Below, piece by piece: positions 11,130 to 21,784 of a DNA stretch of 64,000 nt; the stretch's first letter is position 1, and every line of letters begins with the position of its first letter. The notes under the pieces are model-generated. The model did no database searches, was not told the DNA's origin, and saw only the letters and a program-made list of their open reading frames with translations. Made by a program: the position numbers and the translations under genes. Source of the stretch: Diphasiastrum complanatum (lineage: Eukaryota > Streptophyta > Lycopodiopsida > Lycopodiales > Lycopodiaceae); contig CM055092.1 in NCBI GenBank assembly GCA_029204225.1, positions 62,770,692 through 62,834,691 on the forward strand, written 5' to 3'.

Positions 11130-11879
11130 TATAATAAAGACTTCTTAGTTATTGGATTGAGATATGTTTGAGCTTGTTCCTATCAGACTTAGAGTTGCTG
11201 CTCTCTTCACTATAGGTATTTTCAAGGTTGAACCACATTCCTATGTGAAATACTTGCAACTACATTTTACATGAATCTCAAATATTCCACAAGACAAGTT
11301 TTCTAGATCAGACACAAAAAGTGGTTTGAGACACTTTGACTGGTTTGAATTCTACTTTTGGCACATGTAAAATGCTTCAAAAGAAAACACTATTGACACT
11401 CAGAAGGCTCAAAGGATATTCAAATACTTCAAACTCAGTCTTGAACTATAGTTTCTTGTGTTGGATGCTCAAAACAATGAATTCAGAACAAAGTATAATT
11501 GAATCAAATCAAAATGTTGTCACTCGGATTTTGGACCTATCCCTATCCTTTTTAAGAGCTTATAACTCTTGCTAGACACATCATATTGATTTGATTTCTA
11601 TGGAAAGTACATATCAAATGCTTTCCATAAAGCTATAACACTGCTATCTTTGGATCTATAAGTAAGGAGAACAAAGGGACTGAAGAACTTTGATTTTCAC
11701 ACGTGCGAAATTCCAGAATTTTGTACTTCCTCAATTCAGGTCTAAAAATTCAGTTCAAGTCTGATTTGATCCAAATACACTTTAGAGAAAGGTTAGAAAA
11801 AGTGCAAAACTGCTTTTTTGCTTGATTTAGCTCTCAGTTTCTTGTACAATCAGAGTTGTTAGCATGCAAAGCTTAATGT
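11130..11879 (-). other. Copia A leader between PBS and gag
   Basis: About 750 bp of AT-rich non-coding sequence, normal for an untranslated leader. No domain or repeat seen. Confidence 0.6.
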
Positions 11880-11892
11880 GGCTCTGATACCA
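11880..11892 (-). other. Copia A tRNA primer-binding site
   Basis: On the minus strand TGGTATCAGAGCC follows the LTR terminal CA directly. It is complementary to the 3' end of plant initiator tRNA-Met, the standard Copia primer. Confidence 0.9.
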
Positions 11893-12686
11893 TGACAAAA
11901 TTTCCAGCACACGTGTGGGGAATGTCCACAAGAGTGACTGATCTTAATTAAGCTTTGTGATTGGCACTATAACCTGATTCTAGATTGATCAACAAAATCT
12001 AGTTCAGAAGAAATGGCTAATCCACAATCTAGCATGCTAATCAACAGAATATAATAGCAATGAATCAAAGAATGAATAAAAAACAAGATTTCAATGTATG
12101 AGCATTAGCCTCAACACGAGTTAGAGAGAGAGAGAGAGCTAGAGAGATAACAAGCAATATTTGTTTAGATCCAAAATGGCATGAGATAGCTACAAAACTT
12201 TGGTTCTTCATTATTGATTGTGTGGAGAGCTACACATATTCATGGAGATTGAGGTAGCTCGAGGTAGAACCATATCTATCCACTCCAAAATGACATCTAA
12301 AGTGACATCTACAGTCTATGTGACATTTGTCACTTGTCATGCATGAAATTCTACCAAATTTTTACAAGTGTACTAGTTCTAACTAGAAATGTCCAAATCA
12401 TCATGCATGTGTCCATTAAACTTTGTGCATGCCTTGCATGTCACTATGGATCACTTACAATTAATGCATGTGAGTTGCCACGAGTTTCTACAAGCATGAT
12501 CATGCTAATTCTATGTCTACAAACTATATGCAAGTTGCATTTATCAAACTAGATAATACATACCCATGTAGCTCGAGTTCTATGTAGGCCAAACTTGGCA
12601 TTTTTCATTAATGAGCTACATACTTGCATGGTACAACATTTGTAGCAAGCCAAGAAATCAATATGGATTGTTTTTCAATTTTAACA
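11893..12686 (-). repeat. Right LTR (5' LTR) of Copia A, complete, 794 bp
   Basis: Starts TGACAAAATTTCC and ends TTTTAACA on +, giving TG...CA ends. It carries a CACACGTGTG word (11909-11918) and a GA-rich tract at 12123-12136. Confidence 0.92.
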
Positions 12687-13145
12687 CATTGGGCCACATA
12701 TATTAGTATATGCAATGTCTAGCAAATCTTTAGATACATGTTCTTGATTTGACTTAAATAGCCTTCTTGCTTCCTTTCCCACAATACAGCTTTGGCAGAC
12801 AGGAGGGTCGACAATTTGACAGTCTAAATCAAGAATTGAAGTTACCTCTCGATATATGATTAAGGTGGCCAAGCCTATAATGCCAAATCAATTCTTTATT
12901 GCTAGATGTTGAACTGCTTAAAGCACAATCAGTTGCAGAGTTACAATGACTAAGCCTATAGAGATATCCTTGCCTCTTTCCGAGTGCAAGAATTCTCTTG
13001 TGTTTATCAAGAATTTGACAACAATCTGCATGAAACTACCCTATGGTCTAAATTTGTAATTCGACTGACACGACAACAAATTTGTTGTCAGGTTTAGGAC
13101 ATACAATACATTCGGCATCAGCTTCGACAGTTCATTTTGAAAATA
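12687..13145 (-). pseudogene. Older Copia remnant (protease end and pre-integrase)
   Basis: Minus-strand pieces read VLYVLNLTTNLLS (protease/pre-integrase linker, about 13060-13120) and further on CQSCIVGKEARRLF and NICGPM (pre-integrase to integrase junction, about 12690-12800). Frames are broken. Copia A is inserted immediately beside it, so this remnant was probably the insertion target. Confidence 0.7.
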
Positions 13146-14800
13146 ACATAGTGACCAAAAAAAAAAGAGAAATGACCTAGGCACCCGTTTTCTCAAAAAG
13201 TTGAAAATTGTCTGAAATTTTGCCAAAATATTGAATGTCAAATTTATAGAGATTAATTAAAAATTAAAAAAGTTTCATTTTGTTATAATTTACAAATATG
13301 AAAAAACATAAGCTATTATATATATTTTTTATTTCAGAATTTCTCTCTATTGCAAAATTTCAAATGTGAACAAATTCTTGATTAATTTTTTAAGAATAAT
13401 TTTCGCTTTTCAAACTAAAAAAAGAGATAGTGCCCTTAAATCTCATTTAGGGTTGTCCCACACTTTGCCAGAGTCATTTCCTTAACATTTGAGGCTCTTT
13501 GGAGAAAGCGAAAAATGCGACACTCTGTGATTTTAAACGAGATTTCTGTCAAGCGAAAAATGCGAAAAAGGAAAAGCTGCATTGTTCAACGGGATTCCTG
13601 ACAGGCAAAAAAGACGACACTATTTCAAACTACGTGTATTTCTACAAAATGTGAAAAACACTTGTGATTCTATAACTGTATAAAAACAAGAAAAAATCTG
13701 CAAAAGTGCATAAACAATGGATGAAGATTAAAACTGATTAGTCGATTGGTAAGAAGGAGAATAATCCAAACTTTACCTTTTGGAAAAACAATTGAAAATA
13801 TAAGTGATTTGAACATTTTACAAATTTTATAATCAATTTATTTGTTGATTTTTTTTTTAAAATACACATTTTTAATTTATTTATGAGTAGTTATGATGAC
13901 TAAAATATTAATATTTAAAATTGATTGTTTTGAAAAATGTGTACAAGAAGATACAACTGTAAAATTTGTCAAAAAAATGTATCACTTAAGATTATCAATC
14001 TTGCTCCTCATATTAGAACCACCATTTTTTTTCATTAGGGGTTTTAATTAGTACCACCATTTTAAGTGGACTCTCTTAAAACAAAAGACTCGAACCACAT
14101 TTAGATCAAATGAATACAAAGCATAATCTATAATGAGGTTTCACATCAAGTGAATACAATGCATAATCTATAATGAGATTTGTGTGAGAAACAGAAAATC
14201 CAAGAGAAAGCAAAAGAAAAGTTTATTGTCAAATTGAGTTTGTTTCCACACCAATGACTTCACATTTTGATTGACATAACTTTAGAGTTTCTTGGCTGAG
14301 AAAGATGGTCGTTTGAAATCCTACAATGTGGCAGATACTTATTAGCTTCCATCTAAGGTGGAAAGAAACTCAAGGATTTGCTATTGTCGTGAAAATTAGT
14401 TTGAAAGCTTTCTACGAAGTTGAAAGCTTTCTAGGTGATGTATATGCAAGAGTTAGGGTGATCTTAAAATTAAAGAAACAACACAAGATGGGGTTGTTGG
14501 TACTGCATGTAAGAGAGATTTATAAATTTTTGCTGCCAAACGTAGTTGCATGATGCCTTGGAAAGGAAGAGGCAAGCTAGTTTCGTGACCTAAGTTTCTC
14601 GTCTTCTATAGGGTTTAACTTTTCGGAAGCCTAGACATAAAACAACGAACGACTGAAAATCGTAAATGAAACTTATGCCAGTAACACCTGAATGGTGATA
14701 TTTGTAGTATAAACCACGTTAGGCAGATGAGTAATTCAAGACATTGCTTTGAATACCAACTATGAATTGTCTTGACTTTTTTGCTTAGTTTGATCAATCA
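13146..14800. other. AT-rich spacer with a short direct duplication
   Basis: No gene recognised. At 14108-14182 a segment of about 35 bp (GAATACAA.GCATAATCTATAATGAG) occurs twice in tandem with few differences. A 75-codon ORF at 14326-14553 matches nothing I know. Confidence 0.4.
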
Positions 14801-14806
14801 TTCAAT

Positions 14807-14927
14807 ACACAGCTCAACACAAGCTGCCCTAATATCTTTTTTTTTAACACAGCTCAACACAAGCTGCCCTAATGTCTTTTTTTTTAACACAGCTCAACAC
14901 AAGCTGCCCTAATATCTTTTTATTTAA
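14807..14927. repeat. Tandem repeat, 3 x 40 bp
   Basis: The unit ACACAGCTCAACACAAGCTG...CCCTAAT(A/G)TCTTTTTTTTTA is repeated three times almost exactly, differing at two or three positions. Confidence 0.9.
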
Positions 14928-15169
14928 CTTTGCAGGCTAGTTTTGCAAGTATTTCTTGCCAGCCTCTCTTCAGTTAACTGTTGTTCCCCATAAAGGTATG
15001 CGAGATAGACTCATCTAAAGAAACCTATAGTTGCAACAAACAACTGAGAATAGGCGCCATCGCTGTAGCAAACAACTGAGAACATGCGCGCATCAAACAT
15101 GTGTAGCTGATTCATCCCATCCGTCGCTTTGCACTTACACCTAAGAGCTTATCAAATGGATCTAACCCA

Positions 15170-16937
15170 TTGTGCATTGAAGATCTTGACGAATCCGAGG
15201 AGGATCTTGACAAACCCGAGGAGGATCATGACAAACCCGATGATGGAGATTTGGATCCGAGTCAAAAGGGGCCAAGAAGATCATCAAGGAGCAAGGCCGA
15301 GCCCTCAAGGCTTACCTATGTGGACAAGGGAAAGCAAAAGGAAGGCTCTACACCTTCTACCTCTTACTCTTTTTTAGCTACATTGATTGAAGAACCATCA
15401 TCTTTTGAAGAAGTATGTAAATCTAAAGTTTGGAGAGATGCAATGCAAGTAGAGTATGATGCATTAGAAGAGAATCATACTTGGAATCTTGTAAATCTTC
15501 CAAGAGGAAAGAAACCACTTGCATGTAAGTGTATTTATAGAATTAAGTACAATCAAGATGGATCTATTAGTAAATACAAAGCTAGGCTTGTTGCTAAGGG
15601 ATTTCTTCAAATAAAAGGATGGGATTATGAAGAAACATTTGCACCTGTAGCTAAGCTTGTAACTATTAGATTAATCATTTGCATTGCTACTTTGTTCAAA
15701 TGGGATCTCTACCAAATGGATGTGACAAATGCCTTCTTGAATGGCTTCTTAGAAGAGGAAATCTACATGATGCAACTCGAGGGCTTCATCAAGGTTGGTG
15801 AGGAGCAAAAGGTGTGCTACTTAAGGAAGAGCCTATATGGCTTGAAGCAAGCACCTAGAGCTTGGTACTCTAGGTTGCATGATTTTCTCTATTTCCTTGG
15901 CTTTGTACTAAGTGCTTATGAACCTTCTTTATATTTCAAATGTAATGAAGGAAAGATCATCATTTTGGTTCTTTATGTTGATGACATCATTATGATAGGA
16001 AATGATGATGATGGCATAGGCAAAGTAAAAGTTGACTTATCTAGTGAGTTCAAGATGGTAGATCTAGGCTTCCTAAAGTTTATACTTGGGATAGAAGTGT
16101 CTAGAAGTAGCAATTGTACTTTCATAAGTCAATCTAAGTATGCTACTTCCATTCTTGAAAGATTTGGTATGAAAGATTGTAAGGGGATTGACACCCCTAT
16201 GGAGCATGTTGTGAAAGCAATTAATGAAGGTGATGAAGCATCCTTTGAGGACGTCACTCTCTTTAGGAAGCTTATAGGCTCTCTAATCTATTTAACTATC
16301 ACTAGACCTAACTTAAGTTTTTGTTAAGCAAGTTGAGTCAAAGTATGCAAGCTCCTTTAGTTCATCATTGGAAAAGTGCCAAGAGAGTACTTAGATATGT
16401 TTCTAGTACTAGATTTTTTGGCATACTTTATGAAGGATCTAACTTGCACTTGAGAGCCTACTCGGATTCAGATTTTGAGACAAGATGGATAGGAAGTCCA
16501 TTAGTGCATTTGCAACATTTCTTTGTCGAGGAGTGATATCTTGGCTTTCCAAAAAGCAAGATACAATCTCACTATCTTCTTGTGAAGCCGAGTACAAGGC
16601 ATTGACTTCAACAACCAAAGAGCTCCTATGGCTAAGAAGACTCTTGATGGAACTACATGTGCTAGAGGCCGAGGAGATCCCTTACATATTTTGTGACAAT
16701 CAAGCTTCTCAACAAATTGCTTCAAATCCTATCTTCCATGCTAGAACAAAGCATATTGAGATAGCTCACCACTTTGTGAGGGAGAAGGTACAATCCAAGG
16801 AAGTGCAACTACATCATGTACCATCATCCGAATGCATAGCTGATATCTTAACCAAACCATTGTGCAAAGATCCATTTTTTAAGTTAAGATATGCTCTTGG
16901 AATTGTAGATAGATGTACACTAGATTTGCCAAGTTAG
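15170..16937 (+). pseudogene. Copia B reverse transcriptase and RNase H, two frameshifts
   Basis: Frame one (15170-16327) holds [73 protein letters not shown], the catalytic YVDD (LVLYVDDIIMIG) and LIYLTITRPN. The frame shifts near 16321 (QSMQAPLVHHWKSAKRVLRY) and again near 16485, where RNase H continues (SWLSKKQDTISLSSCEAEYK, CDNQAS, NPIFHARTKHIE, ADILTKPL) to the stop at 16937. Catalytic motifs are intact; the two indels break the polyprotein. Confidence 0.9.
15181..15243 (+). repeat. In-frame 21-bp repeat x3 in Copia B linker
   Basis: Three consecutive 21-bp units encode DLDESEE, DLDKPEE and DHDKPDD. The array makes an acidic stretch between integrase and RT. Confidence 0.85.
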
Positions 16938-16939
16938 AA

Positions 16940-16950
16940 GTGAGGAGGAG
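16940..16950 (+). other. Polypurine tract of Copia B
   Basis: GTGAGGAGGAG lies directly before the LTR start TGTTGAAAATTG. Confidence 0.88.
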
Positions 16951-17812
16951 TGTTGAAAATTGTCACTTCTCACTTGACATTGGTTCATGTAAATATTGAT
17001 CAAACACTAGAATATGTTGATGATATGATTTCACACGTGTGGAGCCTGTTCCCACGTGTGAAAGGATGTACTTTTCATGTTTGTATATATCCAAATTGAT
17101 TTTGTATCATTCTAGTTAGTGTGAACATGAAATGACTAGTTTTTAGTCAAGTTGACTAGTCACCTACAAATTAGCTTTTCCTTGCATGTGCATGAGTAAA
17201 TGCTCCCACATGGCAAGTGGATGTTCACACCTGTGTATAGAGTACTAGAAGATAAGAGTTGACCATTTTCCTTAGATCCTATTTTGTAGGGAATATTCCT
17301 ATATTCTAGGAGACTAGCTTTTTGGATTGTAGTCATATTCTAGAAGGTCAACTATTGGATAAGGATCAAGGATGGATAAAATGGATAGATCTGAGTGATG
17401 TGGCACTCTTCACACGTGTGAAGGCCTGCTGGACTGTACCAAACTCATGGATGTACTTGATCCATAAAAGGATCATCATTTTGCTAAGAAAATTGATGAG
17501 ACATTTGCACTCTACACTTTTGTGAGATTTCTAGTCATTTGTCTTGTGATTTTTATGCATGATTGCTATCTAGTATCATTGTACTTGTTGTTTCAGGTGC
17601 AGGCCGTACAGTGGACAGTACTCCACACGTGTGAAGCCGCTCTCACTAAAAAATTATGTGTTGATCCATTGCTCTTGCTTAAATCCAAGTGTAGTGAATC
17701 TAGATCAAGATCTAATGTGTAGAACTTGATAGATTCATTGATTAGGCAACCAATAACTCTCTATGATTGTAAAGTACAATCATTATTGTCCTAAAAACTG
17801 TAAAATTTATCA
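16951..17812 (+). repeat. 3' LTR of Copia B
   Basis: Begins TGTTGAAAATTGTC after the polypurine tract. The right end is inferred at TTTATCA (17812) just before the Gypsy frame; no second copy exists in the window to confirm it. Confidence 0.7.
17030..17634 (+). promoter_or_regulatory. Repeated G-box palindromes in Copia B LTR
   Basis: CACGTG cores within CACACGTGTG or a close variant occur at about 17032, 17052, 17411 and 17624; the third is a perfect TTCACACGTGTGAA palindrome. CACGTG is the known core of plant G-box/ABRE sites bound by bZIP and bHLH factors. A regulatory role in this LTR is inference. Confidence 0.5.
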
Positions 17813-18462
17813 TATCAAAAGGAGTGGAATACCATGATATAATTAAAGATCTAGGCTCTATGATACCCAACATATCTTTTGCACAGTTAATACAAATATC
17901 ACCAGAATGCAAAAAAGCCCTTTATAAATCTCTCACAAAGAAAATTCCTTATGAAATCCATTCTCATAATATTACTACAGATCCCCTTAATCCTATGATA
18001 GATGCTGATGTGAACGATTATTATATTAAGGGAGTTTTCATAGATGGAGGATCTGGAGTAAATATTATGACAGAGGAAATTCAAATGAAAGTTGGGATAG
18101 ACAATCTGGAAAATGCACCTTTTATTATAAGAATGGCAAATCACAGAAAGGTAAAACCTCTAGGTATTGCAAGAAAAGTTGAAACTTGTATAGTAGGAGA
18201 GAAGTATGAAGTAGATTATGTGGTTATGAAAATGCATTCTATCAATACTCCATATCCACTTCTCCTAGGAAGGCCATGGTTGAAACAAGCTAAAGTATCT
18301 CATGACTGGGATAAAGATACTTTGATAATACGAACAAAAACAGGGAAAACTGTTAAAGTAAAAATGACCACTAGTTCTAGCTTAACTGGAAGGTCTGGGC
18401 TAGAATCTGATATTTCCTTTGAAAATGAAAATGACACTACAAACTGGATCATACCAAACTAG
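17809..18462 (+). pseudogene. Gypsy A aspartic protease region
   Basis: The frame is already open at the Copia junction, so the true start is lost. It reads a pre-protease helix-rich part (ISFAQLIQISPECKKAL), then the active-site region VFIDGGSGVNIM and the second conserved stretch LLGRPWLKQAKVSHDWD. Plant Gypsy proteases of this branch typically carry DGGS-type sites. It ends at a TAG at 18460-18462 before the RT region. Confidence 0.85.
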
Positions 18463-19577
18463 TGATCCTCAAGTTGGCTTTATATTACGAGAAACAAAAG
18501 TTAATCAAAACAAAGTGCAATAAAGGAAGAAGCACCCATAGAAATTGATCCATACGTATTAAATTCATCATTAAGAATTGACGAAGGAGTATGCGAGGAA
18601 ATAGAGAGTGATATGGAATTAATTGATTGGCTAATATCTAGTACAAATTACACTATTGATGTACAATGTAATATGGTGATGTGTAATGAACTAGATATTA
18701 AAGATAAGGAAAGAAGAGTTGAACAGAGAAATGATCAACATCTAGAAAGAGAAATATCTCAATATCCACCTTTTTTTCAAAAGTATGCAGTAGAGGATGT
18801 AGAGATAGCTACAAGACCTGCCCATATTGGAAGTTATATTCAAAATCCTATGGATCCTCTAGAAGGACAATACTCCCGAGCTCCAGCTACTATTAAAGTT
18901 AATTTAGGAAAAGAAGGGGAGGAAAAATTTGTCTCCATTGGTGCTTAATTGTCCTACAATGATAGAATTCAATTACAAGATTTATTACGGGAATACAGTG
19001 ACATATTTGCTTGGAATTATAAAGATTTAAAAGGAATACCCCCAAGCATATGTACACATAAAATAGAATTACTACCCGACACGCAACCGATAAGGCAAAG
19101 ACCTTACAAGCTTAATCCAAAATATTCATTATTAGTAATACAAAAGCTATTAGATGTGGGTTTCATATATGAAGTACCCACTAGTGAGTGGGTATCCCCT
19201 ATAGTCATTGTACGCAAGAAGAATGGTAAATTAAGGATATGTGTTGACTATAGAAAAATTAATGCATCCACAAAGAAAGATTATTTTCCATTACCATTTA
19301 TTGATAGTGTGTTAGATGCAGTTGGTGGACACCAATTGTACTCTTTCATGGACGGTTTTAGTGGCTATAATCAAGTATCAATACAAGAAAAAGATTAGCC
19401 AAAAACTGCTTTTACTACTGATTGGGGGGTATATGCTTATAAAGTCATGCCTTTTGGATTATGTAATGCTCCAGCTACATTTCAAAGGGTGGTTACACAA
19501 GCCTTTAAAGAATATCTAAGAGATTTCATGGAAATTTTCTTAGATGATTTTAGTGTATTTAGGGTGATGAACCCCAT
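18463..19577 (+). pseudogene. Gypsy A reverse transcriptase, two stops
   Basis: In one frame, interrupted by TAA at 18946 and TAG at 19396: DIFAWNYKDLKGI, VSPIVIVRKKNGKLRICVDY, FMDGFSGYNQV, then VMPFGLCNAPATFQR and the catalytic FLDDFSVF (about 19531-19560). A frameshift near 19560 moves the remainder into another frame. RT motifs themselves are conserved. Confidence 0.88.
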
Positions 19578-20336
19578 GTGATTCCACTTGGAAAATGTAG
19601 TGAGAAATGTAGAACATATGTTATAGCTCTAAATCCTGAAAAATGTGTTTTTGGAGTAAAACATGGAATCTTACTCGGTCATATAGTCTCTAGAAATGGG
19701 ATTATGACTAAACCACAAAAAGTAAAAGTTATAGTTGAATTACCTCCACCAAAGAATATCAGTCAACTAAGAGGATTTCTTGGACACTGTGGTTATTACA
19801 GACGTTTCATAGGAAAATATGTTATATTAGCACTTCCACTCACTAAGCTTCTAAAAAAAGATACAGATTTTGTTTGGAAGGCTGAGTGTCAAAAAGGATT
19901 TGATCTTTTGAAGCAAAAACTTATTGAAGCACCTATATTAATCGCACCAGACTGGGACAAGGAGTTCCACGTACATACTGATGCTTCAGGATATGCAGTA
20001 GGAGTTATGTTAGCTCAAGCTGATGAGAATAAAATAGATCATCTTATTTATTATGCCAGCAAACAACTATTACAAGCTGAAATGAATTATAGTACTACTG
20101 AAAGGGAAGGATTAGCAATGATATTTGCAGTTCAAAAATTTAGACATTATTTATTGGCTAATCCTTTTGTATTTTATGTGGATCATCATGCATTATTATA
20201 TCTAGTTAATAAGCCTAATATGACAAGGAGATTGGCTAGATGGTTACTCTTACTACAAGAATATATATTTAAGATAATCCTTAAACCAGGAAGGGTTCAT
20301 TTGCTAGCTGATCATTTATCTAGGATTACTGACTAA
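19578..20336 (+). pseudogene. Gypsy A RT connection and RNase H
   Basis: Continues from the frameshift: ALNPEKCVFGVKHGILLGHI, LRGFLGHCGYYRRFI, then RNase H with FHVHTDASGYAVG (first Asp), TEREGLAMIFAVQKFRHYL (Glu) and FYVDHHALLYLV (Asp), ending LLADHLSRITD and a TAA at 20334-20336. The next domain resumes in the same frame 27 bases on. Confidence 0.9.
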
Positions 20337-20363
20337 ACAAAGAAAGAGGAAGAAGATGCACTT

Positions 20364-21727
20364 GTGGGCATTTGTGATGAAACACCAGATGCCTTTCTCT
20401 TCCAAGTAGATGCAGTTCCTCCATGGTACTTTGAAATCTCTGAATTCCTATCACTAGGTTATTTCCCACCGAGAGTACCCCTTAAAGAAAAAAGACGAAT
20501 AGTAAACCAATCAGCAAGATTTACTCTTATAGGAGGACAACTATATAAAATGGGTTCTAATAAAATATTAAGAAGGTGTGTACTACCTCATGAAATACCT
20601 ATATTACTTAGAGAAGCACATGAAGGAGTGTCAGGAGGACATTTCAATGGAGATACAACTTCTAGAAAAATTTTACAAGCAGGTTTGTGGTGGCATACTC
20701 TTCATAAAGATTCTCAAGAATACGTTAAGTCATGTGACGCCAAAGAGTCGAGAAACCTAATGATTTATTTGCCATGCCTTTAAATCCTTTTCTACCATTA
20801 GCTCCTTTAGAGAAATGGGGTTTAGATTTTGTTGGACCAATAAGTCCAACAACAAAAGCAACACAATGTCGCTATATCTTAGCTGCTACAGATTATGCTA
20901 CAAAATGGGTGGAGGCTGGAGCTTTTACAAATAATACCCAAAAAGTAGTTGCTCAATTTCTGTATGAAAATATAATATGCAGATTTGGATGTCCTATTGA
21001 ACTTATTAGCGACAGGGGAAAACACTTCCTAAATGATACTATAGAAGTATTGACTAGAGACTACATGATTGTGCATAAAAAATCTTCACCCTACTACCCT
21101 AGAGGAAATGGACAAGCTGAAGCCACAAATAAAACTATATGCAAGATACTCACGAAAGTTTGTGAATAACACCGTACAGATTGGGATAAAAAGTTGAATA
21201 TTGCATTATGGTCATATAGAACAGCTTATAAGGTTACTACTCAACATACTCCTTTTAATCTAGTATATGGATTAGAAGCAGTAGTGCCATTAGAATATCA
21301 AGTTCCGAGTTTAAGAGTAGCCATAGAAGAAAGATTGGGAGATGTAGATTCATTACAAGGAAGGCTAAATCGACTTTACCAATTAGAGGAACAAAGAACT
21401 AGAGCACTTTTTATCCAAGAAGTGGCTCAAAATAGAAGAAAAGCATGGCATGATAGACATATAAAAAAAAGAGTCTTCGAAGAAAATGATTATGTACTGT
21501 TATACGATAGTAAATATCAAAAACATCTTGGTAAGTTGAGAATGAGATGGTTAGGACCATTTAAGGTATTGGATGTTTATCCTAATGGAACAGTCGGATT
21601 GGAAAATCTACAAGGAGGAAAATTACCTGTTAGAATAAATGGTATGAGATTAAAAAAAATACTACAAAAGATGATATCACATTATATAGGTTTCAGTGAG
21701 ATTTACAGGTATTTTATTTCTTGTTGA
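20364..21727 (+). pseudogene. Gypsy A integrase
   Basis: The HHCC zinc domain (HEGVSGGHF, WWHTLHKD, KSCDA) is broken by a frameshift near 20745 that removes its last Cys. The DDE core follows with LDFVGPIS, ISDRGKHFLND and GNGQAEATNK, a TAA at 21167, then WSYRTAYK, TPFNLVYG and the C-terminal GPFKVLDVYPNGTVGL. All three acidic catalytic residues are readable. There is no chromodomain; the ORF stops at 21727. Confidence 0.9.
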
Positions 21728-21784
21728 GAACATTTTTTTTATGTTAGAATTTTAGTAATTTCGGTTGTTGTGTGTTTTGATTTT

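Larger units (their letters stand above)
5736..12686 (-). mobile_element. Ty1/Copia retrotransposon A, nearly full length, inactivated
   Basis: Two direct copies of the same LTR (5736-6474 and 11893-12686) bound an internal region with, on the minus strand, primer-binding site, gag, protease, integrase, reverse transcriptase, RNase H and polypurine tract, in Copia order. The LTRs differ at only a handful of sites plus small indels (for example 11 extra bases near 12028), so insertion looks recent. The left LTR lacks the outer 42 bp or so that the right copy has, and no target-site duplication is present. Coding capacity is lost: a stop near the gag start, a roughly 610-bp insert between protease and pre-integrase regions, and frameshifts in integrase and RNase H. 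Confidence 0.93.
15126..17812 (+). mobile_element. Ty1/Copia retrotransposon B, 5'-truncated
   Basis: The element begins abruptly in the linker between integrase and RT, then has RT, RNase H, a polypurine tract and one LTR. There is no left LTR, gag or integrase. The LTR runs into the coding frame of a Gypsy element, suggesting that Copia B inserted in that Gypsy element and a later deletion removed both left parts. Confidence 0.88.
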
